NCBI GenBank assembly: GCA_964487555.1
Contig: CAZART010000006.1
Location: forward strand, 31,212 to 95,211
DNA length: 64,000 bases
Direction of reading: 5' to 3'
Source of the DNA: CAZART01 sp964487555
GTDB lineage: Bacteria; Bacteroidota; Rhodothermia; Rhodothermales; VXPQ01
Below are positions 43,834 through 53,246 of the stretch, in pieces. The stretch's first letter is position 1. The number at the start of each line of letters is the position of its first letter. A program made the translations under genes and the position numbers. The notes under the pieces were generated by a model. The model made no database searches, was not told the origin of the DNA, and saw only the letters and a program-made list of their open reading frames with translations.

Positions 43834-43850
43834 ATGCGCCAAAGACGCAT
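43834..43850. promoter_or_regulatory. 7-3-7 palindrome ATGCGCC-AAA-GACGCAT
   Basis: Exact reverse complement of the element at 11901-11917 and contains the word ATGCGCCAAA. It lies about 230 bases before the O-acetylation operon, between two other hairpins. It may be an operator shared with the polysaccharide operon; a dispersed extragenic palindrome is the alternative. Confidence 0.5.
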
Positions 43851-43962
43851 TCGAAGAAAGTCGAAGCATTCTTCCAGGAGGTCATGGCCATGTTAGCTTC
43901 TGACATCTTACTGCGATAGCGCCTTACGGCGATATAAACCCCAATAACGCCGGTTAGCAGTC

Positions 43963-43981
43963 GCCGGGGAAATTCCCCGGC
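43963..43981 (+). terminator. perfect hairpin GCCGGGGAA-A-TTCCCCGGC
   Basis: A 9-bp perfect inverted repeat with a single central base, followed by TTGTCTTC. It lies about 100 bases before the MBOAT gene and could act as a leader attenuator, a terminator of upstream reading, or a protein-binding palindrome. The intergenic stretch 43615-44078 holds no gene. Confidence 0.45.
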
Positions 43982-44078
43982 TTGTCTTCAAGAGTCCCTT
44001 GCGTCCTCGTAGGTCCAAAAGACGAGATCGCCGGTTGGACGGAGATCGGCACGACAAGCGGATTATTCAGCACACGTA

Positions 44079-45557
44079 ATGCTTTTCAACTCTGCCAGTT
44101 TCCTGATTTTCTTTCCGATGGTATTGGCGTTCTATTTCGCCATTCCCCATCGGTTTAGATGGTCGCTGCTTTTGTTCGGCAGCTACTACTTCTACATGTG
44201 CTGGAAGCCGGAATACGTGGTCTTGATCGTCATCTCCACGATCATCGACTATTATTCCGGCATCCAAATGGGAAAAAGGGAGGAAAAGGCAAAGCGGCGA
44301 CCGTTCTTATTGCTGAGCCTAGCAGCCAATCTAGGCCTTTTGTTTTCATTCAAATACTTTAATTTTTTTAGCGAATCCGTCCGCGAAGCGTTTAACTATT
44401 TTAACGTTTTTTATGATGTTCCTACGTTCGATTTATTACTGCCCGTAGGCATTTCATTTTACACGTTTCAGACGCTTAGTTATTCGATCGAAGTATATAA
44501 CGGGCGTCAGAGTCCTGAGCGGCATCTGGGCATTTTCGCCCTTTACGTATCCTTTTTTCCGCAGCTCGTTGCGGGGCCCATCGAGCGATCGACGAATCTA
44601 CTTCCGCAGTTTTCGAAACGCCAGGTATACGATTACGATCGGGTTGTGGACGGGCTGAAGATCATGCTCTGGGGCCTGTTTAAGAAGGTCGTGATCGCCG
44701 ACCGCCTTGCGTTCTACGTCGACGCCATCTACAACCAGCCCGGGGAATATCAGGGCCTGTCCGTCCTGGTCGCCACCTATTTCTTCGCGTTCCAGATCTA
44801 TTGCGACTTCTCCGGATATTCCGACATGGCTATCGGTGCAGCAAAGGTGATGGGTTTCGATCTGATGGAGAACTTCAGGCGACCCTATTTTTCAAAATCG
44901 ATCGCCGAATTCTGGCGCCGCTGGCATATTTCGCTGTCGACCTGGTTCAGGGACTACGTGTACATCCCGCTCGGGGGCAACCGCGTGGTGAAATGGCGCT
45001 GGTACTACAACCTCATGGTCGTTTTTGTCGTGAGCGGACTCTGGCACGGCGCGAACTGGACATTCGTGGTATGGGGCGGGTTGCACGGATTCTACCTGGT
45101 ATTTTCGATCATGACGGCGGACGTCCGGGCGCGTCTCTTGGGGCGCCTGCGGCTCGAATCCATGCCGGCGCTGCGAGCAGCAGGCGTTCGCATGTCTCCC
45201 TCCATGGTCAAGTGGATGCAAGTATTCGTGACCTTCCACCTCGTGCTGCTTGCATGGATCTTCTTCCGCGCGAATAACATCTCCGAGGCCTTTTTGCTGC
45301 TCGGGCAGATCTTCTCCTGGAACGAGGCTTCGACCGTTCTGACGATTCCGGGCTTCGGCGTTCGTGAAATGGTTACCAGCTTTCTGGTAATCGGCGTCCT
45401 GCTAGTCGTCCATCTGGTAGAGAGGCGCCAGAATTTCCGCGAATATCTGGCACAACGTTCTGTCTGGGTGCGCACGTCCGTCTACGCTGGATGTGTGGTG
45501 GCGATCGCAGTGCTGGGCAAGTTCGATGCGAAGCAGTTCATTTACTTCCAGTTCTAA
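44079..45557 (+). CDS. MBOAT-family O-acyltransferase (AlgI-like)
   Basis: 492 residues with about ten membrane helices, beginning MLFNSASFLIFFPMVLAFYF. AlgI/PatA-type motifs: LLPVGISFYTFQTLSYSIEV, FPQLVAGPIERSTNLLPQF, FWRRWHISLSTWFRDYVYIP, and the catalytic His (about 323) in SGLWHGANWTFVVWGGLHG. Proteins of this type move an acetyl group from cytosolic donors across the membrane for O-acetylation of polysaccharides. The next gene, two bases downstream, encodes the SGNH partner that would complete transfer in the periplasm. Confidence 0.93.
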   Translation: MLFNSASFLIFFPMVLAFYFAIPHRFRWSLLLFGSYYFYMCWKPEYVVLIVISTIIDYYSGIQMGKREEKAKRRPFLLLSLAANLGLLFSFKYFNFFSESVREAFNYFNVFYDVPTFDLLLPVGISFYTFQTLSYSIEVYNGRQSPERHLGIFALYVSFFPQLVAGPIERSTNLLPQFSKRQVYDYDRVVDGLKIMLWGLFKKVVIADRLAFYVDAIYNQPGEYQGLSVLVATYFFAFQIYCDFSGYSDMAIGAAKVMGFDLMENFRRPYFSKSIAEFWRRWHISLSTWFRDYVYIPLGGNRVVKWRWYYNLMVVFVVSGLWHGANWTFVVWGGLHGFYLVFSIMTADVRARLLGRLRLESMPALRAAGVRMSPSMVKWMQVFVTFHLVLLAWIFFRANNISEAFLLLGQIFSWNEASTVLTIPGFGVREMVTSFLVIGVLLVVHLVERRQNFREYLAQRSVWVRTSVYAGCVVAIAVLGKFDAKQFIYFQF

Positions 45558-45558
45558 C

Positions 45559-46674
45559 ATGAGATTGTATCTGAAACAGCCGAAGCAGAGATTGATGCTC
45601 CGCACGATCTACGTGTGCGGCATGCTAAGCTTCGGCATATGGCTCACGACGCTCAACCCGGAGTGGATGCAGGCGGTAACCGTAACCGATCACGATTACG
45701 GGGAATTGTATCGCGTCGTCAAGGTAAACCGATTCAAATCTCCGCTCCCGCCGACTCCGGCGCCCATAAAGACAGATTCGTCCGTCAGGATCGCCGATCA
45801 TGATGTGTTCACGATGGGGGATAGTTTCTTCTGGCGGCGCCTGGGCTACCATGACTTTTCGACCCAGCTATCGCAGCGCCTCGATATTCCGATCCACTAC
45901 TTCGGGCATTGGGGATTTAATCCATTCCATCGCTTCAAAGCGCACGAACTCGATGACGGCAGAAAAAAGATTCTGGTCCTTGGGTTGGTGGAACGGGATC
46001 TCTTCCGGGCATTCGGGGAACCGTACGAGTATGATCCTCCGGTTTCGACGATCGATCGCGTGGAAAACGAGCACGTCTCTTCGCTTAGACAGCTTCGCAG
46101 GCGACTCTTCGTAGAGTCCGAGGAGCGCTACCGGTATTTCCTCGAATACAACCATGTCTCCTTTTTCGTGGGCTCACTGGTGCGGTCGTTTCTTTTCGAG
46201 CAATTCGAGAAGATCCACCCATTTGCGCCGGCCTATTCGACGGATCCGCCATTCCTTTTCATGCAGAGTACTGTCAAGGAGGGCGTAGTCACGAGCTATT
46301 TCTATCATCATAGCGATAGCCTTCTGGATGTGCTGGCTGGAAATATCGTAGAAACTCGCGATCAGCTTTTAGAGAAATATGATACACACTTGATATTCGT
46401 GCCCGTACCTAACAAGGTCACAATATACAGTCATCTTATAACGGAGGAGCCATACGACGACTATCTGCCCAGACTTTACGAAAGATTGAATGAGAACGGC
46501 GTAGTAACAGTAGAACTGTATGATAAATTCAGGCGAGAAAATGAACTGCTGTATTATCCATCGGACTCCCATTGGATGCAGGCAGGTCTGTCCATCGCTC
46601 TCGAAGATGTCGCCGCGAAAATAGATTCTATTTTGGATCGGCGTTCACTGCATTTAACGTTGATGAACGACTAG
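45559..46674 (+). CDS. AlgJ/AlgX-like SGNH acetyltransferase
   Basis: 371 residues from ATG 45559, two bases after the MBOAT stop. A single N-terminal membrane anchor (TIYVCGMLSFGIWLTTL) is followed by a periplasmic SGNH-like domain. The nucleophile Ser is in FTMGDSFFWRRLG (Gly87-Asp88-Ser89) and the Asp/His pair in YPSDSHWMQAGLS (Asp336, His338). Known partners AlgJ and AlgX use this triad to place acetyl groups on alginate. Here the acceptor is presumably the cluster polysaccharide (inference). The gene ends 12 bases before the large T9SS protein. Confidence 0.85.
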   Translation: MRLYLKQPKQRLMLRTIYVCGMLSFGIWLTTLNPEWMQAVTVTDHDYGELYRVVKVNRFKSPLPPTPAPIKTDSSVRIADHDVFTMGDSFFWRRLGYHDFSTQLSQRLDIPIHYFGHWGFNPFHRFKAHELDDGRKKILVLGLVERDLFRAFGEPYEYDPPVSTIDRVENEHVSSLRQLRRRLFVESEERYRYFLEYNHVSFFVGSLVRSFLFEQFEKIHPFAPAYSTDPPFLFMQSTVKEGVVTSYFYHHSDSLLDVLAGNIVETRDQLLEKYDTHLIFVPVPNKVTIYSHLITEEPYDDYLPRLYERLNENGVVTVELYDKFRRENELLYYPSDSHWMQAGLSIALEDVAAKIDSILDRRSLHLTLMND

Positions 46675-46686
46675 GGAGAAATCATA

Positions 46687-49600
46687 ATGTCCCCGATGAA
46701 AAGTATTGGTAGACTGATTGTATGTGCTATTGCCTTGATGGCGTTTAGCACCACTGGTTGGGCGCAAACCAAAATAGTGCCGATCGGTAATTCTATTACG
46801 CAGGCGGATGCGAGTCACGATAGTTATCGCAGGTCGCTCTGGCATCTCCTTCAGTCAGGAGGGCACAACGTCGACTTTGTAGGTTCTTTGTCTAGCAACA
46901 ACGGGGGACCCGCGCCGAACCCTGATTTCGATCTCGATCATGAGGGGCATTGGGGGCAGCGTGCAGACGAGATCTTGAACGGCCTCCCGAACTGGCTTAG
47001 CGGGTATACGCCGGATATAGCGCTCGTTCATGTGGGCTCGAATGACGTTTTCCAGGGCCAGTCGGTCGCGTCTACGGTAGACGACATCGAAGGAATCATT
47101 GACGCCCTCCGTGATGATGCGAACGGCGGCAATCCGAACGTCGTCATTTTGCTTGCCAAGCTCATTCCGGCAGTCTCGAACAACATGTCTTCGATCAACG
47201 CGGAGATAGACGGAATTGCGTCCCGCAAACATACGGCGCAGTCGCCCGTCGTCGTTGTCGATCAGAACACGGGATTCGATCCTGAGACCGACACGTACGA
47301 CGACGTGCACCCGAACCTGGGCGGCGAGGAAAAGATGGCTAACGTGTGGTATAACGCCGTGACGCCATTCCTCGGGAGCGGGCCAGTGCCGCTTTCCCAC
47401 TATCGCCTCGAGGAAACGTCGGGAGCGACCACGGCGGCCGACGCGCAGGGCAATCATTCCGGCAGCTATCTCGGAACGCCGACACTGGGGGTCAACGGCC
47501 TCGCGTTCGGCAGTAGTCGTGCCATTGATCTGGGCGGATCGAGCGGTATCGACATCGGCACGTTCGACCCCGGAGCGGAGATGACGCTTATGACCTGGGT
47601 AGATTGGGACGGCCCCGGGTCGTACCAAAATCTGTTCGCCAAGCGAGCGGCAGGGGGGGCCGGTGAGCCGGGCGGGACCGAGTTTCGATTCATGTACTTC
47701 GTCGATATCGGGGGGACACGCCTACGGTTCTGGGACGACACCGGGACGATGGATCTCGGTTACGACCTGTCTACCGGCACGCCGACACATCTGGCATTGG
47801 TGCTCGAGTCCGGCGCAACCAAGCTGTACGCGAACGGCAATCTCGTAACGACAGGGCGCGCTCCAAATCTGGGCGCCGGCACCGGCGCGCCTTTTGCGAT
47901 CGGCATCATTAAGGGTCTCGGTAACGGTTTTGACGGAACGATGGACGAGGTGAGGATTTTTGCATCCGCACTTACGGCTGATGAAGTCGCTAACGTCTAT
48001 TCCGGTGAGGTAAATTTCCCACCGGACGTCGCGCTGGGCACAATGCCGACGGGGGTGGTGCAAGGAGACCCGCTTACGATTCCGTTCACGGCGACCGATA
48101 TCGACGGAACTGTGGCCTCGCTTTCGGCGGTGCTGGATCCGAGCGGTTTAGATCTGGAAGGCACGATCAATGATCTTGGCGGCGGCAATTACGAGGCTGT
48201 TTGGTCCAGCGCGCCCACCGCAGGCACGTACACCGTCGAGGTGACGGCCACGGACAACGAGGGCTCATCCCGGTCGGCGAGCGGATCGGTTACCACTCAT
48301 GCGCCCGTTACGGGTTGGGATTCGCGGGATATCGGACCGGTCCCCTCGCCCGGCAGCTTCAGCGAGTCGAACGATGTATTTACCATCACCGCCTCGGGTA
48401 CCGGCATTGGCGGCACGTCCGACCAGTTCCACTACGGATACCAGATACTGAGTGGGGACGGCTCGATCGTGGCGCAGATCACGTCCCTCGAACGGGCTAC
48501 CGATCTTACGAGGGGCGGCGTGATGATCCGCGAGACGCTTTCGTCGGATTCCAAGCACGCGTTTATGGGCTATGCGCCGAATCGGGTGCGCTACTTCCAG
48601 CACCGCGCCACGACCGGCGCCGGCGACAACGTCGTTAACGGCGGCAAAATTGCGCCTCCGCAGTATCTGCGCATCGAGCGGAGCGGCAGCACGTTTACCG
48701 GTTCGACCTCGTCGGACGGCATCAGCTGGACGGAGATCGGCAGCGCAGATATAACGATGGCGTCCGACGTTTTCGTCGGTCTGGCGGTGACCGCGGGCTC
48801 CGACGGCGCTTCCATCACATCTACATTTGAGAACGTCACGCTGAATGGCGCGGCTCCGGTGACGCCGAACGCGGCGCCGACGGCGTCCTTCACGGCCACG
48901 CCGACCTCCGGATCGAGCCCGCTGCTGGTGAATTTCGACGGCACAGGGTCTACGGATTCGGACGGTTCGATCGTTTCGTACGCCTGGGATTTCGGGGACG
49001 GTTCAAGTGGTACGGGTTCGACGACGAGTCACACGTATGCGCCGGGCACGTTCACGGCCACGCTGACGGTGACCGACGACGACGGCGATTCGCACAGTAC
49101 CTCGACGACTATCACCGTGACCGATCCGTCGGCTGCGCTAGCGCATTATCTGCTCGACGAGACGTCGGGTACGTCGGCGGCCGATGAGCAGGGTAACCAT
49201 CCGGGTACGTACTTCAATGACCCGACGCTCGGCGTAGCCGGCATCGCACCAGGAAGCAGTGCGGCGGTGAGCTTCGGCGGTGCGAATGGTGTGAACATCG
49301 GGACGTTCGACCCGGGGGCAGAGATGACCCTCATGGCCTGGGTGAATTGGGGAGGCACAGGGTCCTATCAGAACCTGTTTGCCAAACGTGCAGCCGGGAG
49401 CACCGGCGAGCCCGGGCAGTCGAATTTCCGGTTCATGTATTTCGTGGAGAATGCATCGTCACAGCTGAAGTTTTGGGATGACGACGGCATCGTGGACCTG
49501 GGTTACAGCATGGCGTCCGGACAGGTGACGCACCTTGCGCTCGTTCTGGAATCGGGAGCGATCAAGCTCTACGTGGACGGCGCGCTGCAGACGACAGGGC

Positions 49601-52600
49601 GCGCACCTTCGCTCGGTGCCGGCGCATCGGCGCCGTTCGCCTTCGGTATGATCAGCGGCGGTGCGTTCGGCTTCGAGGGCGTGATGGACGACGTGAAGAT
49701 TTTCGGTGCTGCACTGACGGAGAGTCAGATCGCAGCCGAATCCGGCGTCACATTAAACGAACCTCCCACCGTCGCACTCGGGACGATACCAAGCGGCGTG
49801 CTCGAAGGCAGCCAACTTACGATTCCGTTCACGGCAACCGATAGCGACGGCACGGTGGCCTCGGCGGTGGCGGTGCTGGATCCGGCGGGTCTGGCGCAGG
49901 CCGGTACGGTTAATGATCTCGGCGGCGGCAATTACGAGGCGGTATGGGCAAGCGCGCCGGCCGCAGGCACGTACACCGTCGAGGTGACGGCCACCGACGA
50001 CGACGGTGCGCAGGGATCGGCGAGCGGATCGGTTACCACGCACGCGCCCGTCACGGGCTGGAACTCGCAGGATATCGGACCGGTAGCGGCGCCCGGCAGC
50101 TTCAGCGAGTCGAACGATGTATTTACCGTCACCGCCTCGGGTACCGGCATCGACGGCACCTCGGACGAGTTCCATTACGTATATCAGATGCTGAGCGGGG
50201 ACGGTTCGATGGTGGCGCAGATCACGTCGCTCGAGCGGGCTACCGATTTTACGAAGGGCGGCGTGATGATCCGCGAGACGCTTTCGTCGGATTCCAAGCA
50301 CGCGTTTATGGGCTATGCGCCGAATCGGGTGCGCTACTTCCAGCACCGCGCCACGACCGGCGCCGGCGACAACGTCGTTAACGGCGGCAAAATTGCGCCT
50401 CCGCAGTATCTGCGCATCGAGCGGAGCGGCAGCACGTTTACCGGTTCGACCTCGTCGGACGGCATCAGCTGGACGGAGATCGGCAGCGCAGATATAACGA
50501 TGGCGTCCGACGTTTTCGTCGGTCTGGCGGTGACCGCGGGCTCCGACGGCGCTTCCATCACATCTACATTTGAGAACGTCACGCTGAATGGCGCGGCTCC
50601 GGTGACGCCGAACGCGGCGCCGACGGCGTCCTTCACGGCCACGCCGACCTCCGGATCGAGCCCGCTGCTGGTGAATTTCGACGGCACAGGGTCTACGGAT
50701 TCGGACGGTTCGATCGTTTCGTACGCCTGGGATTTCGGGGACGGTTCAAGTGGTACGGGTTCGACGACGAGTCACACGTATGCGCCGGGCACGTTCACGG
50801 CCACGCTGACGGTGACCGACGACGACGGCGATTCGCACAGTACCTCGACGACTATCACCGTGACCGATCCGTCGGCTGCGCTAGCGCATTATCTGCTCGA
50901 CGAGACGTCGGGTACGTCGGCGGCCGATGAGCAGGGTAACCATCCGGGTACGTACTTCAATGACCCGACGCTCGGCGTAGCCGGCATCGCACCAGGAAGC
51001 AGTGCGGCGGTGAGCTTCGGCGGTGCGAATGGTGTGAACATCGGGACGTTCGACCCGGGGGCAGAGATGACCCTCATGGCCTGGGTGAATTGGGGAGGCA
51101 CAGGGTCCTATCAGAACCTGTTTGCCAAACGTGCAGCCGGGAGCACCGGCGAGCCCGGGCAGTCGAATTTCCGGTTCATGTATTTCGTGGAGAATGCATC
51201 GTCACAGCTGAAGTTTTGGGATGACGACGGCATCGTGGACCTGGGTTACAGCATGGCGTCCGGACAGGTGACGCACCTTGCGCTCGTTCTGGAATCGGGA
51301 GCGATCAAGCTCTACGTGGACGGCGCGCTGCAGACGACAGGGCGCGCACCTTCGCTCGGTGCCGGCGCATCGGCGCCGTTCGCCTTCGGTATGATCAGCG
51401 GCGGTGCGTTCGGCTTCGAGGGCGTGATGGACGACGTGAAGATTTTCGGTACCGCGCTAATGGCCGGCCAGGTCGCTGATGAGTATGCAGGCACGGTCAA
51501 TGAAGCCCCCACTGTGGTTCTGGGGACGATACCGTCGGGCGTTGTAGAAGGAACCCAGCTCACGATTCCGTTTACGGCGTCGGACGCCGACGGGACGGTG
51601 ACCTCAACAGCGGCGGTGCTGGATCCGACGGGTCTGGCGCAGGCCGGTACGGTCAATGATCTCGGCAGTGGCGACTACGAGGCGGTATGGGCAAGCGCGC
51701 CGGCCGCAGGGACGTATACCGTCGAGGTGACGGCTACGGACGACGATGGTGCGCCCGGTTCGGCGAGTGGTTCGGTAGAGATCGAGGTCGATCCCAACTC
51801 GGCGCCTACCGTTGCCCTGGGCACGATTCCGACGGATGTCGTGGAAGGCGATCCGCTAACGATACCCTTTACCGCAACCGACAGCGACGGAACCGTTGCC
51901 TCGACGACAGCGGTGCTGGATCCGACTGGTCTGGCAGAGGCCGGCACGGTCAATGATCTGGGTGGTGGCAGCTACGAAGCGGTATGGGCCAGTGCGCCGG
52001 CCGCAGGGACGTATACTGTCGAGGTGACGGCTACCGACGACGATGGCGCGTCCGGTTCGGCGAGCGGATCGGTCACGACGAACGCGGCTGTCTCGCCGGT
52101 CGTGGACTGGACTCCTCAAGATATCGGAGCGGTAACTGCGGCAGGAAGCTTCACCGAGTCGTCAGGCACATTCTCTATTGACGCTTCCGGTGAGGGTATA
52201 GGTGGTACGATGGACGAATTTTTCTTCATCTATCGAACGCTGAGCGGTGACGGATCTCTCGTCGCGCAAATAACCGGCTTGACGAAGGTCAACGACTTGA
52301 CGAAAGGCGGCGTGATGATCCGGGAATCGTTGACAAGCGATTCGAGGCATGCCTACATGGCCTACACACCTCGGAGGGTGCGCCACTTCCAGTACCGCTC
52401 GGTGACCGGGAGCAGCGACAACGCCGTCAACGGCGGCAAGATCGCTCCGCCGCAATATCTACGCATTGAGCGCTCCGGAAACACGTTCACTGGTTCAACG
52501 TCATCGGACGGGAGCAGCTGGGAGGTAATCGGATCCGCCGAGATTACGATGGCCACGGATGTGTACGTTGGCTTGGCGGTAACCTCCTCAAGTGACGGTG

Positions 52601-52962
52601 CATTTACGACGGCTACGTTCGAAAACGTGACCCTCACTTCCGACGGCAGTATCGGCAAGGGCGGTCCGAGCATCGATGCGGATGCCGAGGCCGTTCCTGA
52701 GTCGTTCGCTCTTATGGGTAACTACCCGAATCCGTTCAATCCGCAGACGCGGATTCAATTCGCGACGCCGGAACAGACACACGTGACGTTGGAAGTATTC
52801 GACGTGCTGGGGCGGCCCGTGCGGATGTTGCTCGATCGGGTGCAGCCGGCGGGGACACATGAAGTCTACTTCGATGCCGGTTCACTGCCGAGCGGCGTCT
52901 ATATCTACCGTCTCAGCGCCGGGTCGTTCGAGCAGGTCGGCACGATGATGCTCTTGAAGTGA
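46687..52962 (+). CDS. giant T9SS surface protein: SGNH hydrolase, LamG, Ig-like and PKD repeats
   Basis: 2,091 residues, preceded by GGAG at 46674-46677. Signal peptide to about residue 26 (TTGWA-QT). SGNH/GDSL esterase at about 28-225 with VPIGNSITQADASHD (Ser at 36), HVGSND and DDVHPN. Then in order: LamG (235-438), Ig-like (442-538), a DUF1349-like beta-sandwich (542-720), PKD (729-813), LamG (818-1018), Ig-like, DUF1349-like (1122-1300), PKD (1309-1393), LamG (1398-1602), two Ig-like (1605-1798) and DUF1349-like (1805-1983). A T9SS sorting domain (2002-2091) with MGNYPNPFNPQTRIQF closes it. LamG and DUF1349-like folds usually bind carbohydrate. With the O-acetylation genes just upstream, it may deacetylate and bind the exported polysaccharide (inference). 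Confidence 0.9.
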   Translation: MSPMKSIGRLIVCAIALMAFSTTGWAQTKIVPIGNSITQADASHDSYRRSLWHLLQSGGHNVDFVGSLSSNNGGPAPNPDFDLDHEGHWGQRADEILNGLPNWLSGYTPDIALVHVGSNDVFQGQSVASTVDDIEGIIDALRDDANGGNPNVVILLAKLIPAVSNNMSSINAEIDGIASRKHTAQSPVVVVDQNTGFDPETDTYDDVHPNLGGEEKMANVWYNAVTPFLGSGPVPLSHYRLEETSGATTAADAQGNHSGSYLGTPTLGVNGLAFGSSRAIDLGGSSGIDIGTFDPGAEMTLMTWVDWDGPGSYQNLFAKRAAGGAGEPGGTEFRFMYFVDIGGTRLRFWDDTGTMDLGYDLSTGTPTHLALVLESGATKLYANGNLVTTGRAPNLGAGTGAPFAIGIIKGLGNGFDGTMDEVRIFASALTADEVANVYSGEVNFPPDVALGTMPTGVVQGDPLTIPFTATDIDGTVASLSAVLDPSGLDLEGTINDLGGGNYEAVWSSAPTAGTYTVEVTATDNEGSSRSASGSVTTHAPVTGWDSRDIGPVPSPGSFSESNDVFTITASGTGIGGTSDQFHYGYQILSGDGSIVAQITSLERATDLTRGGVMIRETLSSDSKHAFMGYAPNRVRYFQHRATTGAGDNVVNGGKIAPPQYLRIERSGSTFTGSTSSDGISWTEIGSADITMASDVFVGLAVTAGSDGASITSTFENVTLNGAAPVTPNAAPTASFTATPTSGSSPLLVNFDGTGSTDSDGSIVSYAWDFGDGSSGTGSTTSHTYAPGTFTATLTVTDDDGDSHSTSTTITVTDPSAALAHYLLDETSGTSAADEQGNHPGTYFNDPTLGVAGIAPGSSAAVSFGGANGVNIGTFDPGAEMTLMAWVNWGGTGSYQNLFAKRAAGSTGEPGQSNFRFMYFVENASSQLKFWDDDGIVDLGYSMASGQVTHLALVLESGAIKLYVDGALQTTGRAPSLGAGASAPFAFGMISGGAFGFEGVMDDVKIFGAALTESQIAAESGVTLNEPPTVALGTIPSGVLEGSQLTIPFTATDSDGTVASAVAVLDPAGLAQAGTVNDLGGGNYEAVWASAPAAGTYTVEVTATDDDGAQGSASGSVTTHAPVTGWNSQDIGPVAAPGSFSESNDVFTVTASGTGIDGTSDEFHYVYQMLSGDGSMVAQITSLERATDFTKGGVMIRETLSSDSKHAFMGYAPNRVRYFQHRATTGAGDNVVNGGKIAPPQYLRIERSGSTFTGSTSSDGISWTEIGSADITMASDVFVGLAVTAGSDGASITSTFENVTLNGAAPVTPNAAPTASFTATPTSGSSPLLVNFDGTGSTDSDGSIVSYAWDFGDGSSGTGSTTSHTYAPGTFTATLTVTDDDGDSHSTSTTITVTDPSAALAHYLLDETSGTSAADEQGNHPGTYFNDPTLGVAGIAPGSSAAVSFGGANGVNIGTFDPGAEMTLMAWVNWGGTGSYQNLFAKRAAGSTGEPGQSNFRFMYFVENASSQLKFWDDDGIVDLGYSMASGQVTHLALVLESGAIKLYVDGALQTTGRAPSLGAGASAPFAFGMISGGAFGFEGVMDDVKIFGTALMAGQVADEYAGTVNEAPTVVLGTIPSGVVEGTQLTIPFTASDADGTVTSTAAVLDPTGLAQAGTVNDLGSGDYEAVWASAPAAGTYTVEVTATDDDGAPGSASGSVEIEVDPNSAPTVALGTIPTDVVEGDPLTIPFTATDSDGTVASTTAVLDPTGLAEAGTVNDLGGGSYEAVWASAPAAGTYTVEVTATDDDGASGSASGSVTTNAAVSPVVDWTPQDIGAVTAAGSFTESSGTFSIDASGEGIGGTMDEFFFIYRTLSGDGSLVAQITGLTKVNDLTKGGVMIRESLTSDSRHAYMAYTPRRVRHFQYRSVTGSSDNAVNGGKIAPPQYLRIERSGNTFTGSTSSDGSSWEVIGSAEITMATDVYVGLAVTSSSDGAFTTATFENVTLTSDGSIGKGGPSIDADAEAVPESFALMGNYPNPFNPQTRIQFATPEQTHVTLEVFDVLGRPVRMLLDRVQPAGTHEVYFDAGSLPSGVYIYRLSAGSFEQVGTMMLLK
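48513..49707 (+). repeat. 1,195-bp direct repeat, copy 1
   Basis: Covers the second half of the first DUF1349-like module, PKD 1 and LamG 2 of the giant surface protein. The whole stretch reads the same as 50256-51450 at a constant offset of 1,743 bases. The lines compared directly were identical, including third codon positions, and the proteins are identical throughout. Confidence 0.9.
50256..51450 (+). repeat. 1,195-bp direct repeat, copy 2
   Basis: Second copy of 48513-49707, bounded by mismatches at both ends (A/G just before, A/G just after). The flanking 548-bp unit between the copies is similar to but clearly diverged from its counterparts. The core therefore looks recently duplicated or gene-converted. 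Confidence 0.9.
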
Positions 52963-53014
52963 CATAACAGACGGTGCCAGACGTTTGTTCACAGCGTTCG
53001 AGGAATCTGACGGT

Positions 53015-53052
53015 GGCTTGGAGACGGAGCGCAGGTGCCCCGTCTCCAAGCC
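53015..53052 (+). terminator. 13-bp hairpin after the giant surface protein gene
   Basis: GGCTTGGAGACGG (53015-53027) and CCGTCTCCAAGCC (53040-53052) form a perfect 13-bp stem with a 12-base loop, 52 bases after the stop codon. It is followed by moderately T-rich sequence. Likely the transcript 3' end. Confidence 0.7.
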
Positions 53053-53132
53053 ATTCTGAGTTTGCTTACGGTTGATCCTTCGCCGAGCCGCTCGGTCACG
53101 TGGAAGGATGCTGCGCGGCGCGAGACCTGTAG

Positions 53133-53246
53133 AACGATGAGGTGCTTGCGTATGCGGACATCGAAATCCCAAGCGGGAGGCTCACCGATCCCCTACGAGC
53201 CGAACAGACCGCGCACTTTGCGAAGAGCCTGAGCGTCGCGGCGTAG
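53133..53246 (+). pseudogene. possible C-terminal gene remnant
   Basis: A 37-codon stretch after an in-frame TAG reads NDEVLAYADIEIPSGRLTDP followed by an Ala/Leu-rich end and a stop. It has normal protein character but no start codon and no recognisable family. It may be the tail of a deleted gene. Confidence 0.25.

Noticed and set aside
46855..47628. 257-codon minus-strand open frame
   Set aside because: Lies entirely within the SGNH/LamG coding region; Arg/Val-rich composition typical of the antisense of a GC-rich gene.
49753..50346. 197-codon minus-strand open frame, with a diverged shorter counterpart at 48265-48603
   Set aside because: Antisense of the Ig-like and DUF1349-like modules; the similarity of the two frames only reflects the sense-strand repeats.
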